From Hyphomicrobiales bacterium (lineage in GTDB: Bacteria; Pseudomonadota; Alphaproteobacteria; Rhizobiales; Rhizobiaceae), in contig UCCS01000089.1 in the NCBI GenBank assembly GCA_900470965.1, positions 1-64,000 of the forward strand: 64,000 bases of DNA, given 5' to 3'. Positions 17,218 to 26,369 of this stretch are shown in pieces (position 1 is the stretch's first letter; each line of letters starts with the position of its first letter). A model generated the notes under the pieces. The model was not told the origin of the DNA. It ran no database searches and saw nothing but the letters and a program-made list of their open reading frames with translations. The position numbers and the translations under genes were made by a program.

Positions 17218-18113
17218 GCGATGCCATCCTCGCCCTCGACAGGGTCACCAAGACCTTCGGCCAAGGCTATTCCGCCGTTCATGCCGCACGCGCCATCTCC
17301 TTTTCGCTGCATGCCGGCCGCGCGCTGGCGCTGGTCGGCGAATCCGGCAGCGGCAAGACCACCTGCGCCCGCATGGCGATGCGCGAATATCTGCCAACGA
17401 CCGGGCAGATTCTCTATAAGGGCCGCCCGGTCGAAGGTGCCAAGTCAGACGAGATCGCCCGTTACCGCCGTTCGGTGCAAATGATCTTCCAGGATCCCTT
17501 CGCCTCGCTGAACCCGGCCCATACGATCGCCCATCATTTGCAGCGGCCACTGAAACTGCACCGGCCGGATATCCGCGGCAGTCAGATCAACGCGACGGTG
17601 CGTGAACTGCTTGAGCGCGTGAAGCTCGATCCCGATATTGTCGCGCCGAAATATCCGCACGAACTTTCGGGCGGCCAACGCCAGCGCGTCAATATCGCCC
17701 GCGCCCTTGCGGCCCAGCCGGACGTGATCGTCGCCGACGAGCCGACTTCGATGCTCGATGTCTCCGTGCGCCTCGGCGTTCTCAATCTCCTGAACGAGAT
17801 GAAGAAGGAGATGAATCTCGGCCTGCTCTACATCACCCACGATATCGCCACCGCCCGTTATGTGGCGGAGGATATCGCCGTCCTGTATTCCGGCCAGATC
17901 GTCGAATGGGGCAATACGGCCAAGGTGATCGACAATCCGCTGCATCCTTACACCCGGCTGTTACTCTCGGCCGTGCCGGATCCGGACGTGCGCTTCGACG
18001 ATCCCCGCACGCGCCTGCAGCCGCAGGAGGTCGAGGATATCCGCCGCCGTTCCGCCGCGCCGCAGGACCAGGTGGTGGAACACGAGCCGGACCATTTCGT
18101 GCGCATGGTCTGA
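17214..18113 (+). CDS. ABC transporter ATP-binding protein, OppF/DppF type
   Basis: 299-residue second ATPase of the importer. Walker A is GESGSGKTT near residue 42, the Q-loop MIFQDPFASLNP, the signature LSGGQRQRVNIA, Walker B VIVADEPTSMLDV and the switch TH in LYITHDIA. The C-terminal oligopeptide-transporter tail reads NPLHPYTRLLLSAVPDPD. It completes the binding protein, two permease and two ATPase set. A single gene of a different family follows 69 bases later on the same strand. Confidence 0.93.
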   Translation: MSDAILALDRVTKTFGQGYSAVHAARAISFSLHAGRALALVGESGSGKTTCARMAMREYLPTTGQILYKGRPVEGAKSDEIARYRRSVQMIFQDPFASLNPAHTIAHHLQRPLKLHRPDIRGSQINATVRELLERVKLDPDIVAPKYPHELSGGQRQRVNIARALAAQPDVIVADEPTSMLDVSVRLGVLNLLNEMKKEMNLGLLYITHDIATARYVAEDIAVLYSGQIVEWGNTAKVIDNPLHPYTRLLLSAVPDPDVRFDDPRTRLQPQEVEDIRRRSAAPQDQVVEHEPDHFVRMV

Positions 18114-18182
18114 GCAGGGCTTGCTGGCTTCAACCGTAGCCCTATGCTAGGGGACGGTCCCTTTCAGCGAGACGAAACCGCC

Positions 18183-18863
18183 ATGCTTCCCTGGATCCAG
18201 CTCGATTCCGCGACCATTCCCGGCGAAGGCGGGCAATTGCGGCTGAAGCAGCGCGGATCGGAATTTTCCATCATGCTCGGCACAAACGAGCTGATGAACA
18301 GCCGCCTCAGCGGCTCGGAAGAAGCGCTCGCCACGCTGTCATTCGAGCGGATCAAATCGCATCCGAAGCCGAAAATCCTGATCGGTGGCCTCGGCATGGG
18401 CTTTACGCTACGGGCAGCACTGGCAGTTGTGCCCGAGGATGCCGGTGTCGTCGTCGCTGAATTGATGCCGGCGGTCGTCGCCTGGGCGCGAGGTCCAATG
18501 GCGGAGGTCTTCAAGGGTTGCCTCGACGATCCGCGTGTCTCGATCCATCAGGGCGATGTCGGTGAAGCGATCAGTGCCGGAAAGGCCGGCTATGACGCTA
18601 TCCTGCTCGACGTCGACAACGGCCCTGACGGGCTGACCCGCAAATCCAACGACCGGCTGTATGATTTTGCCGGATTGAAATCCTCCCGCGAGGCGCTCCG
18701 CCCCGGCGGCGTGCTCGCCGTCTGGTCCTCAGGGCCTGATCCATCCTTCACCCGCCGGCTGAAGGATAGCGGCTTTGCGGTCGATGCGATCAATACGCGC
18801 GCCAACGGCAAGCGCGGCGGTGCACGTCATGTCATCTGGCTGGCGATGAAGCCCACCCGCTGA
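18183..18863 (+). CDS. Spermidine-synthase-like methyltransferase-fold protein
   Basis: 226-residue cytoplasmic protein with the Rossmann fold shared by spermidine synthases and SAM-dependent methyltransferases. The nucleotide loop is ILIGGLGMGFTLRAAL, acidic strand ends follow (VVVAELMPAVVAW), and YDAILLDVDNGPDG is the catalytic-side Asp segment. It lacks the N-terminal beta domain of true spermidine synthase, so polyamine synthesis is doubtful and the substrate is unknown. An in-frame ATG at 18144 would add 13 residues; 18183 is preferred for fit to the fold, but neither has a strong ribosome-binding site. It may be read through from the importer operon. Confidence 0.8.
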   Translation: MLPWIQLDSATIPGEGGQLRLKQRGSEFSIMLGTNELMNSRLSGSEEALATLSFERIKSHPKPKILIGGLGMGFTLRAALAVVPEDAGVVVAELMPAVVAWARGPMAEVFKGCLDDPRVSIHQGDVGEAISAGKAGYDAILLDVDNGPDGLTRKSNDRLYDFAGLKSSREALRPGGVLAVWSSGPDPSFTRRLKDSGFAVDAINTRANGKRGGARHVIWLAMKPTR

Positions 18864-19074
18864 TCAGCGTCTCCGCAACGCATGTCATCTCGCATGACCG
18901 CCGGGCAATAAAATGCGCCTTTCTCTCACAAGGCGACGGAAGCGCACTCAAGAGAGCTTGAGATTGGTGCGATAATAATCGTATCCCATAGGTCATGGAT
19001 CGCGACGACGAGGAGGTCTCGCGGCCGCTCATCGGCTGGAGGCATCACATGCCAGCCCTCGATTGGATACGAGT

Positions 19075-20226
19075 ATGCGCCTTTCAGACTGCCATAATTT
19101 CCACGACTTCCGCCGTCTTGCCAAGCAACGCCTTCCCGGGCCGATCTTCAACTATATCGATGGCGCGGCGGACGATGAGGTTACCTACAGGCGCAATACA
19201 TCTGCTTTCGAGAGCTGCGATCTTCTGCCGAGCGTGCTGCGCGGCGTCAGCGAGGTCGACATGTCGGTTACCGTCATGGGCCAGAAACTTGCCATGCCGG
19301 TCTATTGCTCGCCGACGGCCCTGCAGCGGCTCTTTCATCACGAGGGGGAACGGGCGGTCGCCCATGCCGCCGGCAAATTCGGCACGATGTTCGGCGTGTC
19401 GTCGCTCGGCACGATCAGCCTGGAAGAGGCGCGTAAGATCAGTAGCGGACCGCAGGTCTATCAGTTCTATTTCCACAGGGATCGCGGCCTCAACAGAGAA
19501 ATGATGGCGAGAGCCAAGCAGGCCGGCGTGCAGGTGATGATGCTGACCGTCGACAGCATCACCGGTGGCAACCGTGAGCGCGACAAGCGCACCGGCTTTG
19601 CCATCCCCTTCAAGCTCAATCTGTCAGGCATGGCCCAGTTTGCCGTCAAACCGGCATGGGCCATCAATTATTTCACGCATGAGAAATTCCGCCTGCCGCA
19701 GCTCGACAGCCATGTCGACATGGGCAGCGGCACGATGTCGATCAGCCGCTATTTCACCGAAATGCTCGATCCCGCCATGAACTGGGACGACGTCGCCGAG
19801 ATGGTGAAAATCTGGGGCGGACATTTCTGCCTGAAGGGCATCATGACGGTCGAGGATGCCAAGCGCGCGATCGATATCGGCTGCACTGGCATCGTACTTT
19901 CCAATCACGGTGGGCGTCAGCTCGACGGTTCGCGCAGCGGCTTCGACCAGCTCGCGGAAATCGTCGAGGCCGTCGGAGACCGGATCGATGTGATGGTCGA
20001 TGGCGGCATCCAGCGCGGCACGCATGTGCTGAAGGCACTGTCGCTTGGCGCCAAGGCCGTCGGCGTCGGGCGCTACTACCTGTTCCCGCTTGCGGCAGCT
20101 GGTCAGGCAGGCGTCGAACGGGCGCTCCTGCAGATGCGAACCGAAATCGAGCGCGGCATGAAGCTGATGGGTTGCGCCTCGGTCAGCGAGCTCTCGGCCG
20201 GCAATCTGCGTTTCCGCGCATCCTGA
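19075..20226 (+). CDS. lldD: FMN-dependent alpha-hydroxy-acid oxidase / L-lactate dehydrogenase
   Basis: 383-residue TIM-barrel flavoenzyme oxidising L-lactate or a related 2-hydroxy acid. Family residues are visible: Tyr27 in FNYIDG, Tyr129 in QVYQFYF, Lys254 in FCLKGI, the catalytic His278 and Arg281 in LSNHGGRQLDG, and the FMN-phosphate segment MVDGGIQRGTHVLKALSLGAKAVGVGR. The ATG at 19075 gives the normal N-terminus (RLSDCHNFHDFRRLAKQRLP); a TTG at 19063 is the only alternative. It is alone between the importer operon and a convergent importer, and no regulator is adjacent. Glycolate oxidase activity cannot be excluded. Confidence 0.9.
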   Translation: MRLSDCHNFHDFRRLAKQRLPGPIFNYIDGAADDEVTYRRNTSAFESCDLLPSVLRGVSEVDMSVTVMGQKLAMPVYCSPTALQRLFHHEGERAVAHAAGKFGTMFGVSSLGTISLEEARKISSGPQVYQFYFHRDRGLNREMMARAKQAGVQVMMLTVDSITGGNRERDKRTGFAIPFKLNLSGMAQFAVKPAWAINYFTHEKFRLPQLDSHVDMGSGTMSISRYFTEMLDPAMNWDDVAEMVKIWGGHFCLKGIMTVEDAKRAIDIGCTGIVLSNHGGRQLDGSRSGFDQLAEIVEAVGDRIDVMVDGGIQRGTHVLKALSLGAKAVGVGRYYLFPLAAAGQAGVERALLQMRTEIERGMKLMGCASVSELSAGNLRFRAS

Positions 20227-20266
20227 CACCGAGAACATGGCCGCGCCACCTCGGGGCGTGACCTTA

Positions 20267-21145
20267 TCAGGCGCTGACGATCTCCCGATGCGCAAGTGCG
20301 CCGGCGTCCTGCTGGCGCTGGCGAATAATCGTCGACGCCTCACGAGGATCAGGTGGCAGCACGGCATTCTTCAAGGCGATCGAATATTCATGCTGCGGAT
20401 TGTCGAGCACGGTGCGTGCATCGCCGCTTTCGACCACCACGCCCTTGCGCATGATAATGACCCGGTCGGCGATGTAGTAGGCGGTCGCCAGATCATGGGT
20501 GATGTAGATGATCGACACCTTCAGCGTATCGCGCAATTCGCGGAAGAGGTTGACGATCGACATTCGCAGCGATGCATCCACCATCGAGACCGGCTCGTCG
20601 GCGACGATGAGCTTCGGCTCGGGAATGAGCGCGCGTGCCACCGCAATACGCTGGAGCTGGCCCCCTGACAATTCGTGCGAATACCGTCCACGAACCTCCG
20701 CAATGGAGAGGCCGACCCGCTGCAGCGCCGTATCGGCCAGCGCCTCCCTGTCGGCGCGGCTCTTCGCACCCTTGAAGCGATGAGCGGTGGCATACAGATA
20801 TTCGTCGATGCGTGTCAGCGGATTGAAGGCTTCGAACGGATTCTGGAAAACCGGCTGGACCCTGGTCATGAAGGCTTCACGGGCGTTTCGGCTGCGAATA
20901 TCGCCGATATCCGCACCGTCGAAGCGGATGGTGCCGCGATCAGCCTTCTCATTGCCAAGGATCATCTTGGCTAGCGTGGATTTGCCGGAGCCGGATTCGC
21001 CGACAATCGTGAAGATCTCGGGCCTGTCAGCCTCGAGCGCGAAGCTCACCTCGTTGACTGCCGTCATCTTCGCACGCGAGAAGAAGCCGCCGATCGGAAA
21101 GAGCTTGGTGACGTTTTCAAGTTGGAGAAGGTGTTCGCCGCTCAT
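20267..21145 (-). CDS. ABC transporter ATP-binding protein, OppF type
   Basis: 292-residue ATPase, last gene of a leftward importer operon (24113-26014 binding protein, two permeases, two ATPases). Walker A is GESGSGKST, the Q-loop VQPVFQNPFEAFNPL, the signature LSGGQLQRIAVA, Walker B LIVADEPVSMVDAS and the switch ITHDLA. ATG 21145 overlaps the stop of the preceding ATPase gene by four bases; the longer frame upstream lies inside that gene. The substrate is probably a plant-cell-wall oligosaccharide, judging from the GH39 gene across the divergent promoter. Confidence 0.92.
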   Translation of the reverse strand: MSGEHLLQLENVTKLFPIGGFFSRAKMTAVNEVSFALEADRPEIFTIVGESGSGKSTLAKMILGNEKADRGTIRFDGADIGDIRSRNAREAFMTRVQPVFQNPFEAFNPLTRIDEYLYATAHRFKGAKSRADREALADTALQRVGLSIAEVRGRYSHELSGGQLQRIAVARALIPEPKLIVADEPVSMVDASLRMSIVNLFRELRDTLKVSIIYITHDLATAYYIADRVIIMRKGVVVESGDARTVLDNPQHEYSIALKNAVLPPDPREASTIIRQRQQDAGALAHREIVSA

Positions 21146-22176
21146 TGGATTTTGTACTCCCCAGCCCTGAAACAGGCGACACGCCCGCCGGTCGCGCTTG
21201 GCTGCATGACGGGCACCTCCTTCGAGCATCTGTCGATTGCAATCGGACAGCGCGGGTGGAACCGGCATCCCGAAGGCGGGTTCGAGAGCGCCGGCGGTTT
21301 GCCTGGTAGGCTTTTTCTGGATTTCGTATCGCCGATCCGCGGCAGACTGCCGATCAGGTGAACCGTATAGGGATGTTGCGGATTGTCGAAAATCGCCTGC
21401 GTCGGCCCCTCTTCGGCCAGCCGCCCGGCATACATGATCGCGAGGCGATCGGTGATTGCGGCATGGACGGACATATCGTGGGTTACGAAGATGACCGAGG
21501 CTTGCATGCGCGTCTGCACCTCCTTGATCAATGCCAGAACATCCTGCTGCACCAGAACGTCGAGCGCTGTCGTCGGCTCATCGGCGATGATGAATTCCGG
21601 TTCGCAGACGGTCGCGAGCGCAATGGTCAGTCGTTGGCGCATGCCGCCTGAGAGTTGATGCGGAAAGGCTTCGAGCACATGCGGATCGAGATGCAGGCGG
21701 GCGAGATGCGCCTCGATCCGCTCACGAAAGGTAGCCGGATCAAGGTTCATGTGCCGGAAGGCGAAATCGTTGAAAGCGTGCTTCACGCGTCGGACCGGGT
21801 TCAGCACGTTCATCGAGCCTTGCATGATATAGGACAGGTGGCGCCAGCGCGCAGACCGCATTTTCTGCGGTTCGCCGTAGACGTCGATCAGCTTTCCATC
21901 GAAGTTGAAATTGACGGTGCCGCCGACGACCCGCATCGGCGGACGGATGGCCCCGGCAAGCGTCTTGATCAACGAGGTCTTGCCGCTCGAGGATTCTCCG
22001 GCGATGCCGTAGATCTCGTTCTTGCGTACCGTCAGGCTGATGTCATCGACGGCGCGAATCTCGCGCCGGACGCCGAAATAGTCGTTGACGTAGTAGCATT
22101 TCAGCCCGTCGATCGTCAGCGCGTCCCGGGAGTTTTCGACGAGGGTCAAGGGCGCTTTCCTCAATAGGTTCTGCAT
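21142..22176 (-). CDS. ABC transporter ATP-binding protein, OppD type
   Basis: 344-residue ATPase of the same importer. Walker A here is GESSSGKTS, an unusual form in which the expected Gly or Cys after GES is Ser, though the Gly-Lys-Thr core is intact. The signature is LSGGMRQRLTIA, Walker B FIIADEPTTALDV and the switch VTHDMS. The C-terminal oligopeptide domain holds CRFHPRCPIAIDRC, normal for OppD-type proteins, followed by V-A-C-F. It starts four bases after the permease gene stop, so the operon is tightly packed. Confidence 0.92.
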   Translation of the reverse strand: MQNLLRKAPLTLVENSRDALTIDGLKCYYVNDYFGVRREIRAVDDISLTVRKNEIYGIAGESSSGKTSLIKTLAGAIRPPMRVVGGTVNFNFDGKLIDVYGEPQKMRSARWRHLSYIMQGSMNVLNPVRRVKHAFNDFAFRHMNLDPATFRERIEAHLARLHLDPHVLEAFPHQLSGGMRQRLTIALATVCEPEFIIADEPTTALDVLVQQDVLALIKEVQTRMQASVIFVTHDMSVHAAITDRLAIMYAGRLAEEGPTQAIFDNPQHPYTVHLIGSLPRIGDTKSRKSLPGKPPALSNPPSGCRFHPRCPIAIDRCSKEVPVMQPSATGGRVACFRAGEYKIQ

Positions 22177-22180
22177 CGTC

Positions 22181-23038
22181 TCAGGCTCCCATCCGGGCCA
22201 GCCGCGAGCGGGGATCGATATATTCGTTGACCGACATGGCGAGCATGAAGAGACCGAGGAAGAGGATCACCACGAAGAGCATCGGGAAGGCCACCCACCA
22301 CCAGATGCCGGCGACCATGGCGGAATGGGCATTGGCCCAATAGATCATGCCGCCGATCGTCGGCCGGTTGATGTCGGAGAAGCCGAGCACGGACAGCGTC
22401 ACTTCCAGGCCGATCGCCCAGATGAGATTGTTCATCGTCGTGAAGAAGACGATCGGCATCACGTAAGGTAGATGCTCGCGGATGAGGATCTGCGACGTGC
22501 GCATGCCCGCGAAGACCGCATGTCGGGTGAACTCGCGGTGGCGGAGCGAGAGCGCCACTGAGCGGATCAGCCGGCTGTCATGTGTCCAGCCGAGCAGGGC
22601 CGCGACGATCGCCAGCATCGACCATGTCATCTGGTCGCGCAGCACGAAGACCAGGAGAAGTAGGATCGGAATGTTGGGCAATGCGCCGAGTGTATCGTTG
22701 ATGCCCATGATGATCTGGTCGGTGCGTCCGCCGATATAGCCGGAGACCAGGCCGACGACCAGCGCAATGAGGCGGCTGATGACGGCAACGATGATGCCGA
22801 AGAGCAGCGTGTTGCGAAGCGATGCTGCAATCTGCCAGAACACCTCCTGGCCGCGCGATGTCGTGCCGAACCAGAATTCTGCAGACGGCGGCATATCGGG
22901 GGCGACGACATAGATGGCATTCTCGTCATAGGGTGAGAAGAAGGAGGCCACGATCAGGCCGAGAATGATCAGGATCAGGATCGTCCCGAACAGGAATTCC
23001 TTGTTATAACGGAGCAGGTCTCTGAGGATCTTGAACAT
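22181..23038 (-). CDS. ABC transporter permease, OppC type
   Basis: 285-residue inner-membrane permease with an N-terminal anchor (LFGTILILIILGLIVASFF), a periplasmic segment EFWFGTTSRGQEVFWQIAASLRNTL, and the EAA loop REFTRHAVFAGMRTSQILIREHLPYV near residue 168. It ends with the usual LAMSVNEYIDPRSRLARMG. It lies between the OppB-type permease (five-base gap) and the first ATPase gene. Confidence 0.92.
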   Translation of the reverse strand: MFKILRDLLRYNKEFLFGTILILIILGLIVASFFSPYDENAIYVVAPDMPPSAEFWFGTTSRGQEVFWQIAASLRNTLLFGIIVAVISRLIALVVGLVSGYIGGRTDQIIMGINDTLGALPNIPILLLLVFVLRDQMTWSMLAIVAALLGWTHDSRLIRSVALSLRHREFTRHAVFAGMRTSQILIREHLPYVMPIVFFTTMNNLIWAIGLEVTLSVLGFSDINRPTIGGMIYWANAHSAMVAGIWWWVAFPMLFVVILFLGLFMLAMSVNEYIDPRSRLARMGA

Positions 23039-23043
23039 CGCAA

Positions 23044-24048
23044 TTATCCCAGTTTCACGCGCGGATCGATCAGCGGATAGATGATGTCGATCACGAAGAC
23101 GGCGGAGGCGACGGCAATGATGGCAATCGTCGTCACGCCGAGCACCAGGCTGTAGTCACCGGAATAGATCCCTGAAATCAACAACTTGCCGATGCCGGGG
23201 TAGTTGAAGACGAATTCGACGATGACGGCGCCACCGAAGACATTGCCGAGGCTGAGCGCGAGCCCCGTGACCTGCGGCAGCATGGCATTGCGGGCCACAT
23301 AGTGCGAAAAGATGCTGCGTGAACGTACGCCCCCGAGCTCGGCATAGACCACGTGGTCGTCGGTGACGATGTTGGAGACGAGCGAGCGCATGGAGATGAA
23401 CCAGCCGCCGATGCCGACGAGCACCAGTGTCAGCGCCGGCAGGATGCCGTGTTCGATGACCGAGCTGATGAAGGCCCAATTGAAAGCAGGCGCGAGGTTG
23501 ACCTGCGCGCCGTCACTGATCGGCAGGATCGGCCAGATGAAACCGAAGAGGATGACGAGGCTGAGGCCGATAATGTAGGTCGGGATCGGCTGCAGCGCCA
23601 TGATGACGATGCCGGCGAGCTTGAGAAGCCGGCTGTTGCGGAAATAGCCGGCAAGCGCGCCGAGCAGATTGCCGATGATCCAGGCAATGATGGTTGCAAG
23701 CGTCAGCAGGCCGACGGTCCAGGGCAAAGCGCGGCCGATGACCGTCATGACGGGTGTCGGGAAGGACGACAGCGAGGGACCGAAATCGCCGGTCAGCACG
23801 CGCCCCCAGAAGGTGAAATACTGATCGAGAAGCGGGCCGCCGGTTCCATAGAGCTCCCGCAGCGACTGTCGCAGAATTTCGACTGCCTGCGGGTCGGTCG
23901 AGCCGAAGCTCGTCAGCAGCGACACCGTTTGCTCCACCGGATCGACCGGCGAGAAATGCGCGATCAGGAACGCAAGCGTGATGCCGGTGACGACGACAAA
24001 AAGGAACTGCAGGAAACGTTTGCCCGCATAGATCAGAAAGCCATTCAT
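23044..24048 (-). CDS. ABC transporter permease, OppB type
   Basis: 334-residue permease. ATG 24048 is used because GGAGG lies just upstream; the longer frame is not supported. The N-terminus FLIYAGKRFLQFLFVVVTGITLAFLIAHFSPVDP is typical of the family. The EAA loop (VVYAELGGVRSRSIFSHYVARNAMLPQ) is near residue 245 and the end is VIDIIYPLIDPRVKLG. The gene follows the binding-protein gene after a 64-base spacer containing a GC-rich hairpin. Confidence 0.92.
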   Translation of the reverse strand: MNGFLIYAGKRFLQFLFVVVTGITLAFLIAHFSPVDPVEQTVSLLTSFGSTDPQAVEILRQSLRELYGTGGPLLDQYFTFWGRVLTGDFGPSLSSFPTPVMTVIGRALPWTVGLLTLATIIAWIIGNLLGALAGYFRNSRLLKLAGIVIMALQPIPTYIIGLSLVILFGFIWPILPISDGAQVNLAPAFNWAFISSVIEHGILPALTLVLVGIGGWFISMRSLVSNIVTDDHVVYAELGGVRSRSIFSHYVARNAMLPQVTGLALSLGNVFGGAVIVEFVFNYPGIGKLLISGIYSGDYSLVLGVTTIAIIAVASAVFVIDIIYPLIDPRVKLG

Positions 24049-24072
24049 GGCATCCACCCTCCAATAGCAGAA

Positions 24073-24100
24073 GGGGCGGCCGGCTGCCCGGCCACTCCCC
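24073..24100 (-). other. GC-rich hairpin between binding-protein and permease genes
   Basis: GGCCGG (24078-24083) pairs with CCGGCC (24088-24093) across a four-base loop, and the flanking GGGG and CCCC extend the stem with mismatches. There is no T-run, so it looks more like an mRNA-stabilising or partial-stop element than a full terminator. Confidence 0.55.
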
Positions 24101-24112
24101 ATATCGACGCGG

Positions 24113-26014
24113 TCAGTTCTTGGGAGCGGCCGGATTGGCCTTCAGGCCGACCACCATGTAGCGGATGTTCGACCAGTTCGGACCCGAGGCGGAATAGGGG
24201 TTTTCAGCACTCGGATAGTTGGTCCAGTAGGTCGTGTCGAACGGCGCAAACTTGTTGTAAGCCATCAGCGGGATCATCGGCATCTCTTCGACGGCGAGCT
24301 TCAGGAAGTCCTGGCCGACCTTGGTGACATCAGGCGAATCGAAAGCGATGGACCGGTTTTTCGCGATCAGCTGATCGAGGCGCGGATCCTGCCAGCGCTG
24401 CAGGTTGCGCGGCGGCTGAATCTGGCCGAGTGGCTTGATGAACTCCGAATGGTAGCTGTCCAGGAAGAAGGACAGGTCCGGATGACCGCCCCAGGTTTCG
24501 ATGCTCCAGTAGATCGCCGCTTCGAAATCGCCGGTGCTGAGACGCTGACCGTTGGTCGGTCCGGCAACGTCCACCTTGGTGGCAATGCCGTTCTGGCTCC
24601 ATTGCTGGGCGATGACCGTGCCGGCACGTGCCAGCGTCGGAATGGCATCGCCTTCCACCTGCAGGCGGATCACAAACGGCGTGCCGTCAGGTTTCAGCCA
24701 TTGATTGCCGCTCTTCTTGAAACCGGCCTTCTGCAGGAGCTCGGTTGCGGCCTGGACGTCCTGCTTCCACCAGCCGAAGCCGAAGGTGCGCTGCAGCTGT
24801 TTCGGATCGGTCGGGATCTGGTCGCCCCACTGACCGCGGACCATCGTGGCGATCTGGGCCGAGATATTGGGGTCATAGGGCTTGATCTTGCGGCTGCCGG
24901 TATCGAGCTCGAAATTGGTGAGCCAGTCCTGCATCGGCGCGTAATAATCGTCCGGTGCTGAGCCGGTCGGCGGCGTGGCAAGGGCTGCAAGATTGGCAGC
25001 ACCACGATAGGAACCGAGTGCCACGGCGCGGATATCGATCATCAATGCCAGCGCCCAGCGGACATCCTTGTTGTCGAAAGGCGGCTTCTTGGTGTTGAGC
25101 AGTACCGACGGCAGGGTCGGATCGGGATGGGCGAAGGGGAAGCCCTTCAGCCAGGAGGCGACACTCTTGCTGTCACGCATCATGGCAAACATGCCCTCGG
25201 GCGCCATGTCGTTGATGACATCGAGATTGTGATTGCGCTGTTCGATGACGCGGGCCTCCGGATTGCCGGCGGCGCGATAAACGACATATTTGACCTGCGG
25301 CGGCTCCTTGGCGGCCATGCCAATCGAAGTGCGCTGCCAGTCGTCACGCAGTTTCCAGATGGTCCAGTTGCCGCCCTTGTCGTAGCTCTGCAATACATAG
25401 GCACCGAGCGATACCGGCGGATTGTTTTTGAATGCCAGGGGATCGCCGGCCTTTTCGAAGACATGCTTCGGCATGATCCAGGCAGCGTTCCAGCGCACGG
25501 TAAACAGCGTGTGGAAACGCGAATTGGGTTTCTTCAGATGGAAGACGACCGTCTGCGGATCGGGATTCTCCACGCTGGCGACATTGACAGTGAAGGGCGC
25601 GCTCCAGGACATGCCGGGATGGTCGATCTGCGTCCGGACCGTATAGGCCACGTCATCACTGGTGAATTCGACGCCGTCACTCCAATAGATGCCCTTGCGC
25701 AGCTTCACCGTCATTTGGGTGAAATCGGCATTGTAGGCAGGCGGCTCGGTTGCCAGCGCGTTCTGCCAGGCATCCGGACCGCCCTCCGGATTGATGAACC
25801 AGAACGTGTCGGTCGTCAGCTGCTGCAGGCCGTTGACATTGGCTGCGCCGCCACCGCCGGGCGCCCAGACGTTGAACCAATCCGCATTCTGCTGCGGCGT
25901 GCCCTGGATGATCAACGTTTCATTGCGCGGGATGCCGGCAATGAAATCCTGCGCGTAAGCAGGCAGAGCGGCGAGAGACAATAAGGCAATGACTGCAAAT
26001 CTAGGGAACTTCAT
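24113..26014 (-). CDS. ABC transporter substrate-binding protein, family 5
   Basis: 633-residue periplasmic binding protein with a Sec signal peptide (MKFPRFAVIALLSLAALPAYA, then QD). It has the family 5 features MTVKLRKGIYWSDGVEFTSDDVAYTV near residue 100, VSLGAYVLQSYDKGGNWTIWKLRDDW, and the C-terminal MPMIPLMAYNKFAPFDTTYWTNYP. It is rich in Trp and Asn, as in binding proteins for oligosaccharides rather than peptides, but the ligand is not provable from sequence. It heads the leftward importer operon and shares a 355-base divergent region with the GH39 gene. Confidence 0.9.
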   Translation of the reverse strand: MKFPRFAVIALLSLAALPAYAQDFIAGIPRNETLIIQGTPQQNADWFNVWAPGGGGAANVNGLQQLTTDTFWFINPEGGPDAWQNALATEPPAYNADFTQMTVKLRKGIYWSDGVEFTSDDVAYTVRTQIDHPGMSWSAPFTVNVASVENPDPQTVVFHLKKPNSRFHTLFTVRWNAAWIMPKHVFEKAGDPLAFKNNPPVSLGAYVLQSYDKGGNWTIWKLRDDWQRTSIGMAAKEPPQVKYVVYRAAGNPEARVIEQRNHNLDVINDMAPEGMFAMMRDSKSVASWLKGFPFAHPDPTLPSVLLNTKKPPFDNKDVRWALALMIDIRAVALGSYRGAANLAALATPPTGSAPDDYYAPMQDWLTNFELDTGSRKIKPYDPNISAQIATMVRGQWGDQIPTDPKQLQRTFGFGWWKQDVQAATELLQKAGFKKSGNQWLKPDGTPFVIRLQVEGDAIPTLARAGTVIAQQWSQNGIATKVDVAGPTNGQRLSTGDFEAAIYWSIETWGGHPDLSFFLDSYHSEFIKPLGQIQPPRNLQRWQDPRLDQLIAKNRSIAFDSPDVTKVGQDFLKLAVEEMPMIPLMAYNKFAPFDTTYWTNYPSAENPYSASGPNWSNIRYMVVGLKANPAAPKN

Positions 26015-26369
26015 CGGACGCTCCTCCTCCTTGACCCGCAGGCGCGGGCGCTTCCCGTAATCCGTTATCGATCGCGTTCCGGCTAAAGCGTCTGCATAGG
26101 GACCTGATGGCCCGCATGACTCCTCCAGACGCTGAGCTTCGCCTCTGCATTTATCGACAATTTTTCACAAAACGGCAACAGGTAATTTTTAGAATGCCAA
26201 AAACTGTTGGAAATTCGGGTATTTTCCAATCGCCATGCGAGTGTGATTTTTTATATTATTGACAAAATGGTCATTTCGCATAGCTTTTGGCAGCGAGCGC
26301 GGCGCCCTCCCAAGACGGCCGCACTTCATCACCATATTGGTCGGTTGGTCTTCGGGAGGAGGCTGAGGC
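26015..26369. promoter_or_regulatory. Divergent control region between importer and GH39 genes
   Basis: AT-rich centre with two copies of a motif: TTATCGACAATTTTT (26151-26165) and TTATTGACAAAAT (26256-26268). The second continues into GGTCA, forming a TTGAC/GTCA inverted repeat. The same motif recurs three times before the dehydratase gene at 29805-29954, so it may be the operator of the nearby GntR regulator. TTGACA within it could also serve as a -35 box. No gene is seen in this stretch. Confidence 0.55.

Noticed and set aside
18144..18182. Thirteen-residue N-terminal extension of the spermidine-synthase-like protein
   Set aside because: Not excluded, but the shorter form from 18183 fits the fold and neither start has a good ribosome-binding site.
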